Origin: Arachidicoccus terrestris
GTDB taxonomy: Bacteria > Bacteroidota > Bacteroidia > Chitinophagales > Chitinophagaceae
Assembly (NCBI RefSeq): GCF_020042345.1
Contig: NZ_CP083387.1
Span: forward strand, 1,736,001-1,800,000
DNA: 64,000 nucleotides
Direction of reading: 5' to 3'
Within the stretch, counting starts at the first letter, position 1. The number at the start of each line of letters is the position of its first letter. The translations under genes and the position numbers were made by a program. The notes beneath the pieces are model-generated. The model had not been told where the DNA came from. It saw nothing but the letters and a program-made list of their open reading frames with translations, and did no database searches. Positions 1 through 7,329 of the stretch are shown here, in pieces.

Positions 1-327
1 AATCAACAGATTACCTTTAAGAGACAGGCTATTGGCTACTTTTTGGTCAAATCTCGGCCCGTCAGGAGTCATATAAATAATTTCATCAAAATGGTGCTCT
101 TTTTTAAGCTCTTCTATGGCATTGACGAGTGGTTCACACATCATTACCATACCGGCACCTCCCCCAAACTGATAATCGTCCACCTGTCCATACTTGTTCA
201 GTGCCCATTTGCGTAAATTATGCAATCTGACAGTAAGCAGTCCTTTTTCCTGCGCCCTTTTCATTATACTATGGGAAAGTGGACTCTCCAACAAATCAGG
301 TTGAACTGTAATGACATCAATGTGCAT
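1..327 (-). CDS. trmD: tRNA (guanine-N1)-methyltransferase TrmD, N-terminal part
   Basis: This is the first 109 codons of TrmD; the gene runs off the left edge of the window. TrmD methylates N1 of G37 in tRNAs from S-adenosylmethionine, which prevents +1 frameshifting. The translation begins MHIDVITVQPDLLESPLSHS and carries the family's glycine-rich stretch DDYQFGGGAGMVMM followed by IIYMTPDGPRFDQ, both typical of the SPOUT-fold N-terminal domain. The ATG at 325-327 gives the standard N-terminus. The catalytic knot and the C-terminal tRNA-binding domain lie outside the window. The next gene upstream (YcxB-like) ends only 34 bases away on the same strand. Confidence 0.93.
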   Translation of the reverse strand, partial: MHIDVITVQPDLLESPLSHSIMKRAQEKGLLTVRLHNLRKWALNKYGQVDDYQFGGGAGMVMMCEPLVNAIEELKKEHHFDEIIYMTPDGPRFDQKVANSLSLKGNLLI

Positions 328-361
328 GGTTGTTCTTTTTTAGACCTCCAGCGGACGGATA

Positions 362-877
362 TTATTTTTTTGCTTTGCCGTTAATAACAGGTGACTGTGC
401 GGCCACTTTGGCTTCAATAAAACGGATCTCTTCCGCCTTCAGATCCTTTAATTTCAGGAAATAGGCTGCCCTGTTGTAGCCAAAAAGTAGTAAGTACTCC
501 TTCGTCTTTACTGTTTTGCCAAAGTCGCTCCAGGCAAAGGTAGAACGATTTCCGCTGGCATCAAGCGTTAGTCCCTGATCTGTAAAACTGTATTCAATTG
601 GCCCCTGTAATCCCAGATTCGATCTATAAATTTTTCTGGCCCTGACCCAGACCAGAATAGGAAACAGTACCAGACCATAGATGCTAAACGCAAATAAAAA
701 GAGCTGTACATTTTCAGAAAGAATGCTTTTGACAAAAAAACGGACAACGGAAAGGATCAGCAGCAGTATGCCCATCATGGTAATGATCTGGTAGAGACGC
801 TGACGATAACTGAGCCGCAAAAACAATTTGCAATATTCAGTTTGTGAAAGTTGTGTACTGACTTTAAATGCAGCCAT
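362..877 (-). CDS. YcxB-like membrane protein
   Basis: A 171-residue protein of unknown function with two adjacent hydrophobic segments, about residues 32-50 and 57-78, followed by a soluble C-terminal part of about 90 residues. That part contains YSFTDQGLTLDASGNRSTFAW and then a core ending in FLKLKDL, the pattern I associate with the YcxB-like C-terminal domain (a PH-like fold in small membrane proteins). The first 30 residues are basic and cytoplasmic by the positive-inside rule. It lies between the beta-lactamase gene (gap 45 bases) and trmD (gap 34 bases), so the three may be co-transcribed, with no functional link evident. The family call rests on pattern recognition. Confidence 0.7.
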   Translation of the reverse strand: MAAFKVSTQLSQTEYCKLFLRLSYRQRLYQIITMMGILLLILSVVRFFVKSILSENVQLFLFAFSIYGLVLFPILVWVRARKIYRSNLGLQGPIEYSFTDQGLTLDASGNRSTFAWSDFGKTVKTKEYLLLFGYNRAAYFLKLKDLKAEEIRFIEAKVAAQSPVINGKAKK

Positions 878-922
878 AAATTGAATTTCTTTTGTGGTGG
901 TTTATTTCGAAGACCCTTTTCT

Positions 923-1708
923 TTATTTTCGCTTTTCTTTTTTAACAAGCTCAATCGTATGATCAATCGCCTGCAAGCTATGCCAGTCACCATGTCCTAC
1001 GATCATATAGCGGGGATGCTTAAAGCACTTTAGCTTCAGGGCATCCTGATCCCAGACAGCTATATTCGCATCTGACAGATTCCCCAGATTCTCGTCCTCT
1101 ACGCTCTTTAAAAAACAGCCTCCATATAATATTTTTTCCCTGGGTAGCCATACCACGATATTGTCAGGGGCGTGTCCGGGTCCGGGATAAAAAGTCTGCA
1201 TGGTAAAAGAGCCCAAGTGAAACGTCGTATCAGGCGTCATTAAATGTTTCGCTCTGGGTTCATTATGTAGTTCACAAAGAGAATCTGTCATTTTAGTCGC
1301 GTAAGTGGCAATCCCAAGTGCGCCATACTCTTTCAGCGCTCCGGACCTGTCTTCATGAAAATGCGTCGCCAGACACAGGATCACCTTTTGCTGATGCCGT
1401 TTCCATATACTGTCCAATAATGGTTGCCGGTCCTTGGGATCCCAGGGGCCATCAATGACTACGGCTCCCTTGGGCGTAAGCGCAAAGAGGCCGTTGGCCG
1501 GATAATACTTCCCATTAAAAGCACCGTAACTCGTAAACAGATAGACGCTGTCTGTCAGGGGCGTTATTTCAAAGGGACCTTTGACCGCTAACTGCGCCCG
1601 GACGGCTATTACGCAAAGACTCATTAACCCGGCCAGGCAGACGCGCCAAAACACTTCAGCCCGGCCTGCCCTTTTACCTATTTCCGCTGTCAGTATCATC
1701 CTCTTCAT
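923..1708 (-). CDS. Subclass B1 metallo-beta-lactamase
   Basis: A 261-residue secreted zinc hydrolase predicted to open the beta-lactam ring of penicillins, cephalosporins and carbapenems in the periplasm. All ligands of the two B1 zinc sites are visible: THFHED gives H116, H118 and D120, PGPGHAPDN gives H179, YGGCFLKS gives C198, and VGHGDW gives H239. The cysteine ligand and the GGCxxKS context separate B1 enzymes from glyoxalase II and RNase Z relatives. Residues 20-38 form a hydrophobic export signal ending in VRA before Gln39, with a long basic n-region; a start at Met4 is an alternative. It resembles the BlaB/IND-type chromosomal enzymes of Bacteroidota more than integron-borne types. 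The base composition looks like the neighbours and no mobile element flanks it, so it appears intrinsic. Confidence 0.9.
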   Translation of the reverse strand: MKRMILTAEIGKRAGRAEVFWRVCLAGLMSLCVIAVRAQLAVKGPFEITPLTDSVYLFTSYGAFNGKYYPANGLFALTPKGAVVIDGPWDPKDRQPLLDSIWKRHQQKVILCLATHFHEDRSGALKEYGALGIATYATKMTDSLCELHNEPRAKHLMTPDTTFHLGSFTMQTFYPGPGHAPDNIVVWLPREKILYGGCFLKSVEDENLGNLSDANIAVWDQDALKLKCFKHPRYMIVGHGDWHSLQAIDHTIELVKKEKRK

Positions 1709-1744
1709 CTCTTTTTGTGTTTTACTTTTGTGGCGGCAACAACG

Positions 1745-2143
1745 CTACTCTTCCGGCGTCTGTTCTATATCCAAAAAATGATCAATGTCCCGGCGATCCC
1801 TTTTAGTAGGCCTGCCTACTTTACTCAGTCTTTTGCCCGTATGAAAACTGGGAGCCTGAAACGTGATGTGATCCAGGGCTTCCGGCGGTGTTATGTCCTT
1901 ATAAAATTTTATCGCCTCACTATAGGCCACTCTTTTAGGGAGCAGACCGGTTACTTCAATGACCCATTTACGGGCTTCTGCCTTCACTTCATATACATCT
2001 CCAACGGACACCGGCTTAGAGGCCTTGAGGCTTTGCCCGTTTGCTTTCACGCGGCCCTTATCGCAGGCATCCGCAGCCTGGCTTCTTGTTTTAAACAGCC
2101 GGATCGCCCAGAGATATTTGTCTATTCTTAATTTCTCATCCAT
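1745..2143 (-). CDS. S4-domain RNA-binding protein (Hsp15/HslR-like)
   Basis: A 132-residue protein with an S4 RNA-binding domain at about residues 4-65 (EKLRIDKYLWAIRLFKTRS, then DKGRVKANGQ and GDVYEV) and a basic C-terminal tail with GRPTKRDRRDIDHF. Hsp15-type proteins bind stalled 50S subunits carrying peptidyl-tRNA and help recycle them; that role is inferred from the family. The reading frame stays open upstream to 2194, but the extra 17 residues do not look like an S4 protein and overlap the terminator of the M20 gene, so the ATG at 2141-2143 is preferred. It lies 36 bases upstream of the beta-lactamase gene on the same strand. Confidence 0.85.
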   Translation of the reverse strand: MDEKLRIDKYLWAIRLFKTRSQAADACDKGRVKANGQSLKASKPVSVGDVYEVKAEARKWVIEVTGLLPKRVAYSEAIKFYKDITPPEALDHITFQAPSFHTGKRLSKVGRPTKRDRRDIDHFLDIEQTPEE

Positions 2144-2164
2144 AATCTTCTTATATATAGATAC

Positions 2165-2216
2165 AAAAATCGGGCAGGGGACATTCATAAACAAAATATA
2201 TAGCCCGCCTGCCCGA
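2165..2216 (-). terminator. Terminator hairpin after the M20 dipeptidase gene
   Basis: An 8-bp inverted repeat, CGGGCAGG at 2171-2178 and CCTGCCCG at 2208-2215, encloses a 29-base loop and is followed on the minus strand by ATTTTTG. It begins 14 bases after the stop codon of the M20 gene and precedes the S4 gene. The loop is large for an intrinsic terminator, so efficiency is uncertain. Confidence 0.55.
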
Positions 2217-2228
2217 ATAAGATTTAGG

Positions 2229-3599
2229 TTATTTTTTCAGTTCTGCGTAGAACTTGTGAAAATAAGGAATCGTCTCTATGCCTTTGTAATAATTTTCCAG
2301 ATTGTATTTTTCGTTGGGACTATGCAGGTTGTCGCTATCCAGTCCAAAGCCCATAAAGATTGTTTTACAATCTAAAATGGATTCAAATAAAGTGGTAATG
2401 GGTATACTCCCACCGCCCCTGACAGGAATCGGCGCCTTGCCAAAGGTGGCTTCGATGGCTTTCTCCGCAGCCTTATATTCTGTGCTGTCAATCGGTGTTA
2501 CATAAGGATTACCGCCGTGATGAATGATCGTTTTCAGCGTTACGCAATCCGGCGTAATTTTTTCCAGATGTTTAATCAGTAAATCTGTGATCTTATGATG
2601 GTCCTGGCCGGGCACCAAACGACAACTGATCTTGGCATGGGCCTTACTCGGCAATACGGTCTTGGAACCTTCCCCCATATAACCGCCCCAGATACCATTG
2701 AGTTCGAGTGTCGGTCGGATACCTGTTCTTTCCAGTGTCGTATAGCCTTTTTCACCCCAGAGTTCCTTTATACCCAGATCTGTCTTATACTCGGCTTCAT
2801 CAAAAGGTGCCTGATTGATTTTTTGACGTTCTTCCCCGGTAAGTTCCTGGACATTGTCATAAAATCCCGGAATGGTAATATGATTGTTTTGGTCATGCAA
2901 AGAAGCGATCATCTGAGCCAGAATGGTAATCGGATTTGCGACAGCCCCGCCATAAACGCCGCTATGCAAATCACGGTCCGGACCTGTCAGCTCTACTTCG
3001 ATGTAGCTCAGTCCCCGCACTCCGGTATCCAGACTGGGTGTTTCCAGACTGATCATGGCTGTATCGGAGATCAGCACCACATCTGCTTTCAGCAGGTCTT
3101 TATGAGATTCCATAAAAATGCCCAGATTCTCTGATCCTACTTCTTCTTCTCCTTCAATCAGAAATTTGATATTCAGGGGAACGGAATTCGTTTTAACCAT
3201 GGTTTCCAGGGCCTTGATATGCATATAAAACTGCCCCTTGTCATCCGCAGATCCTCTGGCAAAGACCTTTCCGTCTTTAATCACCGGTTCAAAGGGACCG
3301 CTGTGCCAGAGATCCAGTGGCTCTATAGGCTGCACATCATAATGACCATATACCAATACGGTTGGTTTGGAAGGATCCGTAATGAGTTCACCGTAGACGA
3401 CGGGGTGCCCTTTGGTCGGAAAGATCTCTACTTTTGCAGCGCCTGCTTCTGCCAGACGCGCTTTAACCATTTCGGCACAAGTAGCCATATCTGCCTTATT
3501 TTCAGGTTTGGCACTGATGCTGGGGATGCGTAATAATTCTAATAATTCGTCAAGAAACCGTTGTTGATTAGCCTCCTGAAATGTTTTCCATTCTTGCAT
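2229..3599 (-). CDS. M20-family dipeptidase
   Basis: A metal-dependent dipeptidase of the M20/M25/M40 family (ArgE/DapE/carnosinase type), 456 residues from the preferred start. Family motifs are visible: VYGHYDVQP (metal His and the following Asp), GSADDKGQ (bridging Asp), and EGEEEVGS (catalytic Glu and metal Glu). A dimerisation-domain insert follows (GVYGGAVANP and onward), and HSPNEKY near the C-terminus supplies the last metal His. The frame is open to an ATG at 3632, but the protein from 3599 (MQEWKTFQEANQQRF) matches the usual N-terminus, so the extra 11 residues are probably untranslated. There is no signal peptide, so it is cytoplasmic. A hairpin follows the stop codon. Confidence 0.9.
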   Translation of the reverse strand: MQEWKTFQEANQQRFLDELLELLRIPSISAKPENKADMATCAEMVKARLAEAGAAKVEIFPTKGHPVVYGELITDPSKPTVLVYGHYDVQPIEPLDLWHSGPFEPVIKDGKVFARGSADDKGQFYMHIKALETMVKTNSVPLNIKFLIEGEEEVGSENLGIFMESHKDLLKADVVLISDTAMISLETPSLDTGVRGLSYIEVELTGPDRDLHSGVYGGAVANPITILAQMIASLHDQNNHITIPGFYDNVQELTGEERQKINQAPFDEAEYKTDLGIKELWGEKGYTTLERTGIRPTLELNGIWGGYMGEGSKTVLPSKAHAKISCRLVPGQDHHKITDLLIKHLEKITPDCVTLKTIIHHGGNPYVTPIDSTEYKAAEKAIEATFGKAPIPVRGGGSIPITTLFESILDCKTIFMGFGLDSDNLHSPNEKYNLENYYKGIETIPYFHKFYAELKK

Positions 3600-3951
3600 A
3601 AAATCGCTTTTTTTCGTTGTAAATGTCTGCATTCAGGCAGCTTTGCCCCGCTCCTTTTTGTTCCGTCAAGCGATTGTCGCTTGCCGGTTCTCCCATATCT
3701 ACCGCCGATAAGCTTCAGGCGATTGAGAGATCCGGTCAGTCGCTTTCTCTGACAGGTGGCTGCCTTGCAGGAGCCAAAGGTATCGATTCCCTGACTTATT
3801 ACCAATGGCTGTTAGTATTCTGTATTCAGTCAACTGACTGCATGCCCCATATCGTAGGTTGGCATTTCTGATAGCCAAAACAGGTCCGGAGCAAGAAAAA
3901 ATACATATTTAAAAGGCCCTGGAACCAGCCCCCGTACCGGGACTGCTTATA
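3600..3951. other. Noncoding stretch upstream of the dipeptidase
   Basis: About 350 bases without a convincing gene. Short open frames on both strands have no recognisable protein character. One tight hairpin is visible, CAAGCGA at 3667-3673 and TCGCTTG at 3677-3683 with a 3-base loop; it has no T-tract. The region separates the dipeptidase from the degraded Rpn-nuclease patch and probably holds the dipeptidase promoter, which I could not place. Confidence 0.5.
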
Positions 3952-4245
3952 TTACCGTCCGATATCTTCCTTGCCCTGGCCTTCTGATTCTTTCTTAACA
4001 GTCAACGCAGATTCTACCAGCTGCACATCGATGCCGAGCAGGGAAGCAATTTCCTGCGGGGATTTATTATTACAATAGGAAGTATTTTGAAAAAAATTTC
4101 TAAGTATTTCTATTTTTACCCGTTTTTCCACTCGTTCTTCTCCTCTCTTTTCCCCTCTCTTTTCCGCAGCTCTGACACGGTCCTGCAGGCGCAATTCCAA
4201 TAGCATGTCCATAAATTCTGCCATTTTAGCTTTATCTACTGCCAT
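3952..4245 (-). pseudogene. C-terminal remnant of an Rpn/PD-(D/E)XK nuclease-family protein
   Basis: A 97-codon frame that aligns by eye with the last 100 residues of the larger Rpn-like gene just upstream. Both share EFMDM(L/V)LELRL(Q/R)DR(V/I)RA, a run of RGEK/RGEE-type repeats, and a final ASLLG(I/V)D(A/V)QLV motif. The nuclease domain that should precede this tail is absent, so this is a truncated duplicate and cannot encode an active nuclease. It has an ATG and could still be translated as a small charged protein. It lies 238 bases downstream of the larger copy, which suggests tandem duplication followed by loss of most of one copy. Confidence 0.7.
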
Positions 4246-4394
4246 TTAGTTTTCAATTTATATGGTAAACGTATTTTTGCAGGATTCCCGTTCTTCCAGT
4301 GTTATTCAAGTTAGCTCAAACTAGCTCAAAATTGTGGCCATAGCCATCGTATAATATCGGAAGTGCAGGCTCCCCGTAGCAACCTTTCAATATA

Positions 4395-4445
4395 GAAAAG
4401 TCAGGCGCAGCTGTTCCATAACTTCAGGCCGCACCCTGACTTTTC
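4395..4445 (-). terminator. Inverted repeat downstream of the Rpn-like pseudogene
   Basis: A perfect 11-bp inverted repeat, GAAAAGTCAGG at 4395-4405 and CCTGACTTTTC at 4435-4445, separated by 29 bases. It lies 38 bases after the stop codon of the Rpn-like gene on the minus strand, and the outer arm supplies a short T-run. It may act as a terminator; the long loop keeps confidence moderate. Confidence 0.5.
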
Positions 4446-4483
4446 CTCCCAATTTTTACAGTACCCCTGGTACTACCGGGTAA

Positions 4484-5589
4484 TTAAGCTGTTAAAACAG
4501 ACTTTACCAGCTGCGCATCAACGCCCAAAAGTGAAGCTACTTTGTGCGGCGCTTTTTTTAAATCAGGAAAACTTTGAAGAAAGCGTTTGATCATTTCTCT
4601 TCTTGCCCATTCCTTTCCACGGGCTTCCCCACGAGCCTCTCCTCGAGCCTCTCCTCGTGCTTCTCCACGTTTTTCTCCACGTTTTTCCCCCGCTCTGATA
4701 CGATCCCTTAGGCGCAATTCAAGCACCATGTCCATAAATTCTTCCATCTTGATTCTGTTTAAATTTTCGGCAATACTTAATACCTGATCGAAGGAGCCAT
4801 CCTTCAAAAAAGCAGGCAGTTCGGTGTGTTTTATATTAAAATCACCTCCCAGCCTATGAAAGTTATTCAACAGGAAAAGCCATTTATCCCGCTCAGAATA
4901 GGCAGTTGGCTTATTAATGGCGGCCTTTGGCAGATCAATCATCATTTTCCAGTCCTTATTATTGAATAGCTCACCACGGCCGTCAGCGTCCATACTTACA
5001 TATTCATACATCCACACGTCCGGTCCTTTTCTCCCCAGGTCAAAATCCGCCAGCCCCAATACAAAAATTGGCACCTGCTCAAAATTCCAGCCCCGCCCTT
5101 TTTCCGCATACATCGCGCGTGTCTTACCTTCATACAGAGAAATCCGGTCGAAGTAAAAATCCTGCTCCTGTCTTTGCATTTCCGTCACAAAAACCGCCCG
5201 GGTCTCCGGCTCCTGCCAGACAACATCCGGAAGTACGTTTCTCGCATCCTGCGTGTCTCCCAAAAAATCTGCAGACTGCAAAACCAGATCATTAATTTCC
5301 GTTCGGTGGCCCCAAAAGGCACGGAGAAAAGGGATCGCTACGGCGTCTTTATGCCCTTTCCTCCCAAAAAGCGCCTGAAGGCCGCATCTCTTTTTAACTC
5401 CTCCAACTCCTGCTTCAATAACAAAGCGCCATCTTCATCATTAAAAGATGATTTTCTATAGACGCTATCATCACTGGCTTCATCCTCCCGGACTTCATGA
5501 TTTCCAAAATTTCCATCCTTATCCACAAACATAGAATAAGAGACAGGTACAGATTGTTTGTACAACATAGCATTATTATTCATAGACAT
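4484..5589 (-). pseudogene. Rpn-family PD-(D/E)XK recombination-promoting nuclease, frameshifted
   Basis: Two frames together make one Rpn/PD-(D/E)XK-family protein. The 5' frame (ATG at 5587-5589, stop at 5338) has a 60-residue leader and ends in RDAAFRRFLGGKG. The downstream frame is open from this point and reads GRKGHKDAVAIPFLRAFWGH, then the nuclease core with LPDVVW and VTEMQRQ (Asp, then Glu-x-Gln of the fold), and closes at 4484. Restoring one base in the A5 run at 5366-5370 (T5 on the coding strand) joins them as AAFRRFFGRKGHKD, a good match to the family's FG...KD start. The C-terminus has RGEA repeats and an ASLLGVDAQLV tail shared with the remnant at 3952. Rpn proteins are associated with DNA cleavage and RecA-independent recombination. 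The disruption could be real, a slippage site, or a sequencing error. Confidence 0.75.
4621..4692 (-). repeat. In-frame 12-bp tandem repeat encoding RGEA/RGEK units
   Basis: Six consecutive 12-base units lie inside the Rpn-like gene. Two (4633-4644 and 4645-4656) are identical, GAGCCTCTCCTC on the plus strand; the others differ at a few positions. They encode a highly charged four-residue repeat of the form (G-E-A/K-R). The unit length is a multiple of three, so copy-number change keeps the frame. Confidence 0.85.
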
Positions 5590-6082
5590 AACATTTTAAG
5601 TAAGACTCACAGCAATGCTGCATCTTACAGAAATAAAAAGGATAATTCCGGCAATAATTGTAGGTTAAATAGCAGTAGAACAATTCCATATGTATAAGCA
5701 ACAAAACAATCATCCACTGCTGGAACAAAGATACAGCAATATAATCCCAATACCAAAAAAATGGCTTGAAAATAATAAAAAACTTAGTCAAATGCCAATC
5801 TCTTTCATGAGAAAGCACTTCAAAGCCGCTCCCCGCTACCTCATAAACTGTGGGGCCTTATAGAGTTTACCGTATATCAGACACATTCTGTTTATCATGT
5901 TTATAGTCATCTTTTACCTCCAGAATTAGCAGATTTTCTTTCAACTTAGAAGGTCGCTTTTCGGTCCGGCAAACACATTGCATAGGCTCAATATAAAGAA
6001 ATGCCACAATACACCAAACGGGCATTGTGGCATTTTCTTTATCGGACGTTTTCAAAAACCGATTAACGAAGGAGCATGAGCG
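5590..6082. other. AT-rich noncoding region with decayed character
   Basis: About 490 bases between the Rpn-like pseudogene and the thioredoxin gene. Open frames of 60-80 codons on the minus strand are rich in Tyr, Phe and Cys from AT-rich DNA and resemble no protein I recognise, so I do not call them. The only structured element is the hairpin at 5998-6036. No tRNA-like or insertion-sequence-like ends were seen. Confidence 0.5.
5998..6036 (-). terminator. Terminator closing the SusCD-thioredoxin operon
   Basis: A perfect 10-bp stem, ATGCCACAAT at 6001-6010 and ATTGTGGCAT at 6024-6033, extended by AA/TT pairs, with a 13-base loop. On the minus strand it is followed by TTTCTTTATATT. It lies 47 bases after the stop codon of the TlpA-like gene. 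T-rich sequence on both sides means it could work in both directions. Confidence 0.75.
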
Positions 6083-7276
6083 CTAGAACAGCTGATCCAG
6101 TTTTTCCTGCAGCGCTTCTCCCCTCAGATTCTGTGCGATAATCTTTCCTTTGGGATCAATCAGAAAATTTGCCGGAACGGCGTGGATCCCGTATAAGGCG
6201 GCCACTTCATTTTTCCAGCCTTTCAAATCAGACACTTGTTGCCAGAGCAGCCCATCTTTTTTAATGGCCTGCAGCCACTTGGCCTTGTCATTGTCCAGAC
6301 TCACGGAAAGCACCGTAAATCCTTTATCATGAAACCGGTCATAGGCTTTGAGGACATTCGGGCTCTCCGCTCTGCAAGGGGCACACCAACTGGCCCAGAA
6401 TTCCAGTAATACGTACTTTCCTTTATAATCAGCCAGCTTTACGGATAGACCGGCTGTGTCAGCCTGGGCAAATCCGGGCGCGTTTTTACCGACCTGTACC
6501 CTGCTAAGTGTAGCGATCCGGTCACCCAGTTCCAGGCCCTGTTGGGAATGTTGTACGGCCTGCGAAAATCCTGCGAATAAGGCCTTACTTTCTTCCAGCG
6601 TGTTATCATTGACATAATGCAGGAGCTCCCAGGCAGCAGCGATACTGCCCGGATGGCTTTTAATAAAATCCATCTGTAATTTTCTGGAAAGATCGTTTTG
6701 TGTATTTCTGGCAGACTCAAAGGCCGTCTTATAGTTTTGGGCCGCCACTGAGTCACCCGCCTTATAGGCAGCCATCCACTTTTCATATACCGCCTGTACA
6801 GGTTTTCTGGATTGGAGCTGAGCGTGATTATAAGCGGCATATTCATTCACAACCGGACTGCCCTTTACACCTACATCATAAATGGCATTCAGGTCTCCTT
6901 TTACGGTAATCATACCTTTATCCAGATACAGGTCGACCTTCAGCGAATAATCATGATTAAACAGCATGGCAAAACAAGGTTCAGAAATGGTATCCGTAAT
7001 ACTGAATTTCCCGTCTTTGGTCACCACGGTATCGGCTTTCATCTTACCGAAAGTACCGAAGCCCAGATACACCTCGCCATCCGGCAAATTGGCGATATTG
7101 CCGTTTAATGTAAAACGTTGCTGCTGCGCGAAACCCTTTAGACTGAAAACCGTCATGATCATTAAAATAATAAAGAGCATAAGACCGGCCGGACGGCTCT
7201 TTACTTCATTTTTTTTAGCAGCAAATGAATAAGTAACCGCGTTCACGGCGCCATTGATTATCTGTGGTGTTCTCAT
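6083..7276 (-). CDS. TlpA/ResA-type thioredoxin with N-terminal DUF4369-like domain
   Basis: A 397-residue exported thiol-disulfide protein. The last 140 residues form an AhpC/TSA-TlpA thioredoxin fold with the redox motif WCAPC at residues 297-301, preceded by GKNAPGF and followed by a cis-Pro region (HAVPANFLID). Residues 51-130 resemble DUF4369, a beta-sandwich often in front of TlpA domains in Bacteroidota. A hydrophobic segment at about 31-50 ends in GFA before QQQ and acts as export signal; the 30-residue n-region is unusually long, so translation may start further in. It is the last gene of the SusCD operon. A likely role is reducing or isomerising disulfides of periplasmic proteins or of the imported ligand; the actual partner is unknown. 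Confidence 0.88.
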   Translation of the reverse strand: MRTPQIINGAVNAVTYSFAAKKNEVKSRPAGLMLFIILMIMTVFSLKGFAQQQRFTLNGNIANLPDGEVYLGFGTFGKMKADTVVTKDGKFSITDTISEPCFAMLFNHDYSLKVDLYLDKGMITVKGDLNAIYDVGVKGSPVVNEYAAYNHAQLQSRKPVQAVYEKWMAAYKAGDSVAAQNYKTAFESARNTQNDLSRKLQMDFIKSHPGSIAAAWELLHYVNDNTLEESKALFAGFSQAVQHSQQGLELGDRIATLSRVQVGKNAPGFAQADTAGLSVKLADYKGKYVLLEFWASWCAPCRAESPNVLKAYDRFHDKGFTVLSVSLDNDKAKWLQAIKKDGLLWQQVSDLKGWKNEVAALYGIHAVPANFLIDPKGKIIAQNLRGEALQEKLDQLF

Positions 7277-7329
7277 TTCAATTTGATTTAAATATTTATG
7301 GATTAAAAAATTGACTTGTCATAAAATGC

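Noticed and set aside
923-1708. The possibility that the zinc hydrolase is a glyoxalase II or RNase Z relative
   Set aside because: The cysteine ligand in YGGCFLKS and the HFHED/GPGHAPDN/VGHGDW spacing are specific to B1 beta-lactamases.
3539-3805. An 88-codon minus-strand frame upstream of the dipeptidase
   Set aside because: It overlaps the dipeptidase start in another frame and has random-looking basic composition.
4621-4692. Regular short repeats that might suggest a CRISPR array
   Set aside because: The units are contiguous 12-mers with no spacers and encode an in-frame charged protein repeat.
5338-5400. Programmed -1 frameshifting in the Rpn-like gene as the main explanation
   Set aside because: The sequence C TTT TTG is not a canonical slippery heptamer and no downstream structure was obvious, so loss of one base is simpler; slippage is kept only as an alternative.
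5867-6055. A 62-codon minus-strand frame before the thioredoxin operon end
   Set aside because: It overlaps the terminator hairpin of the operon and resembles no protein.
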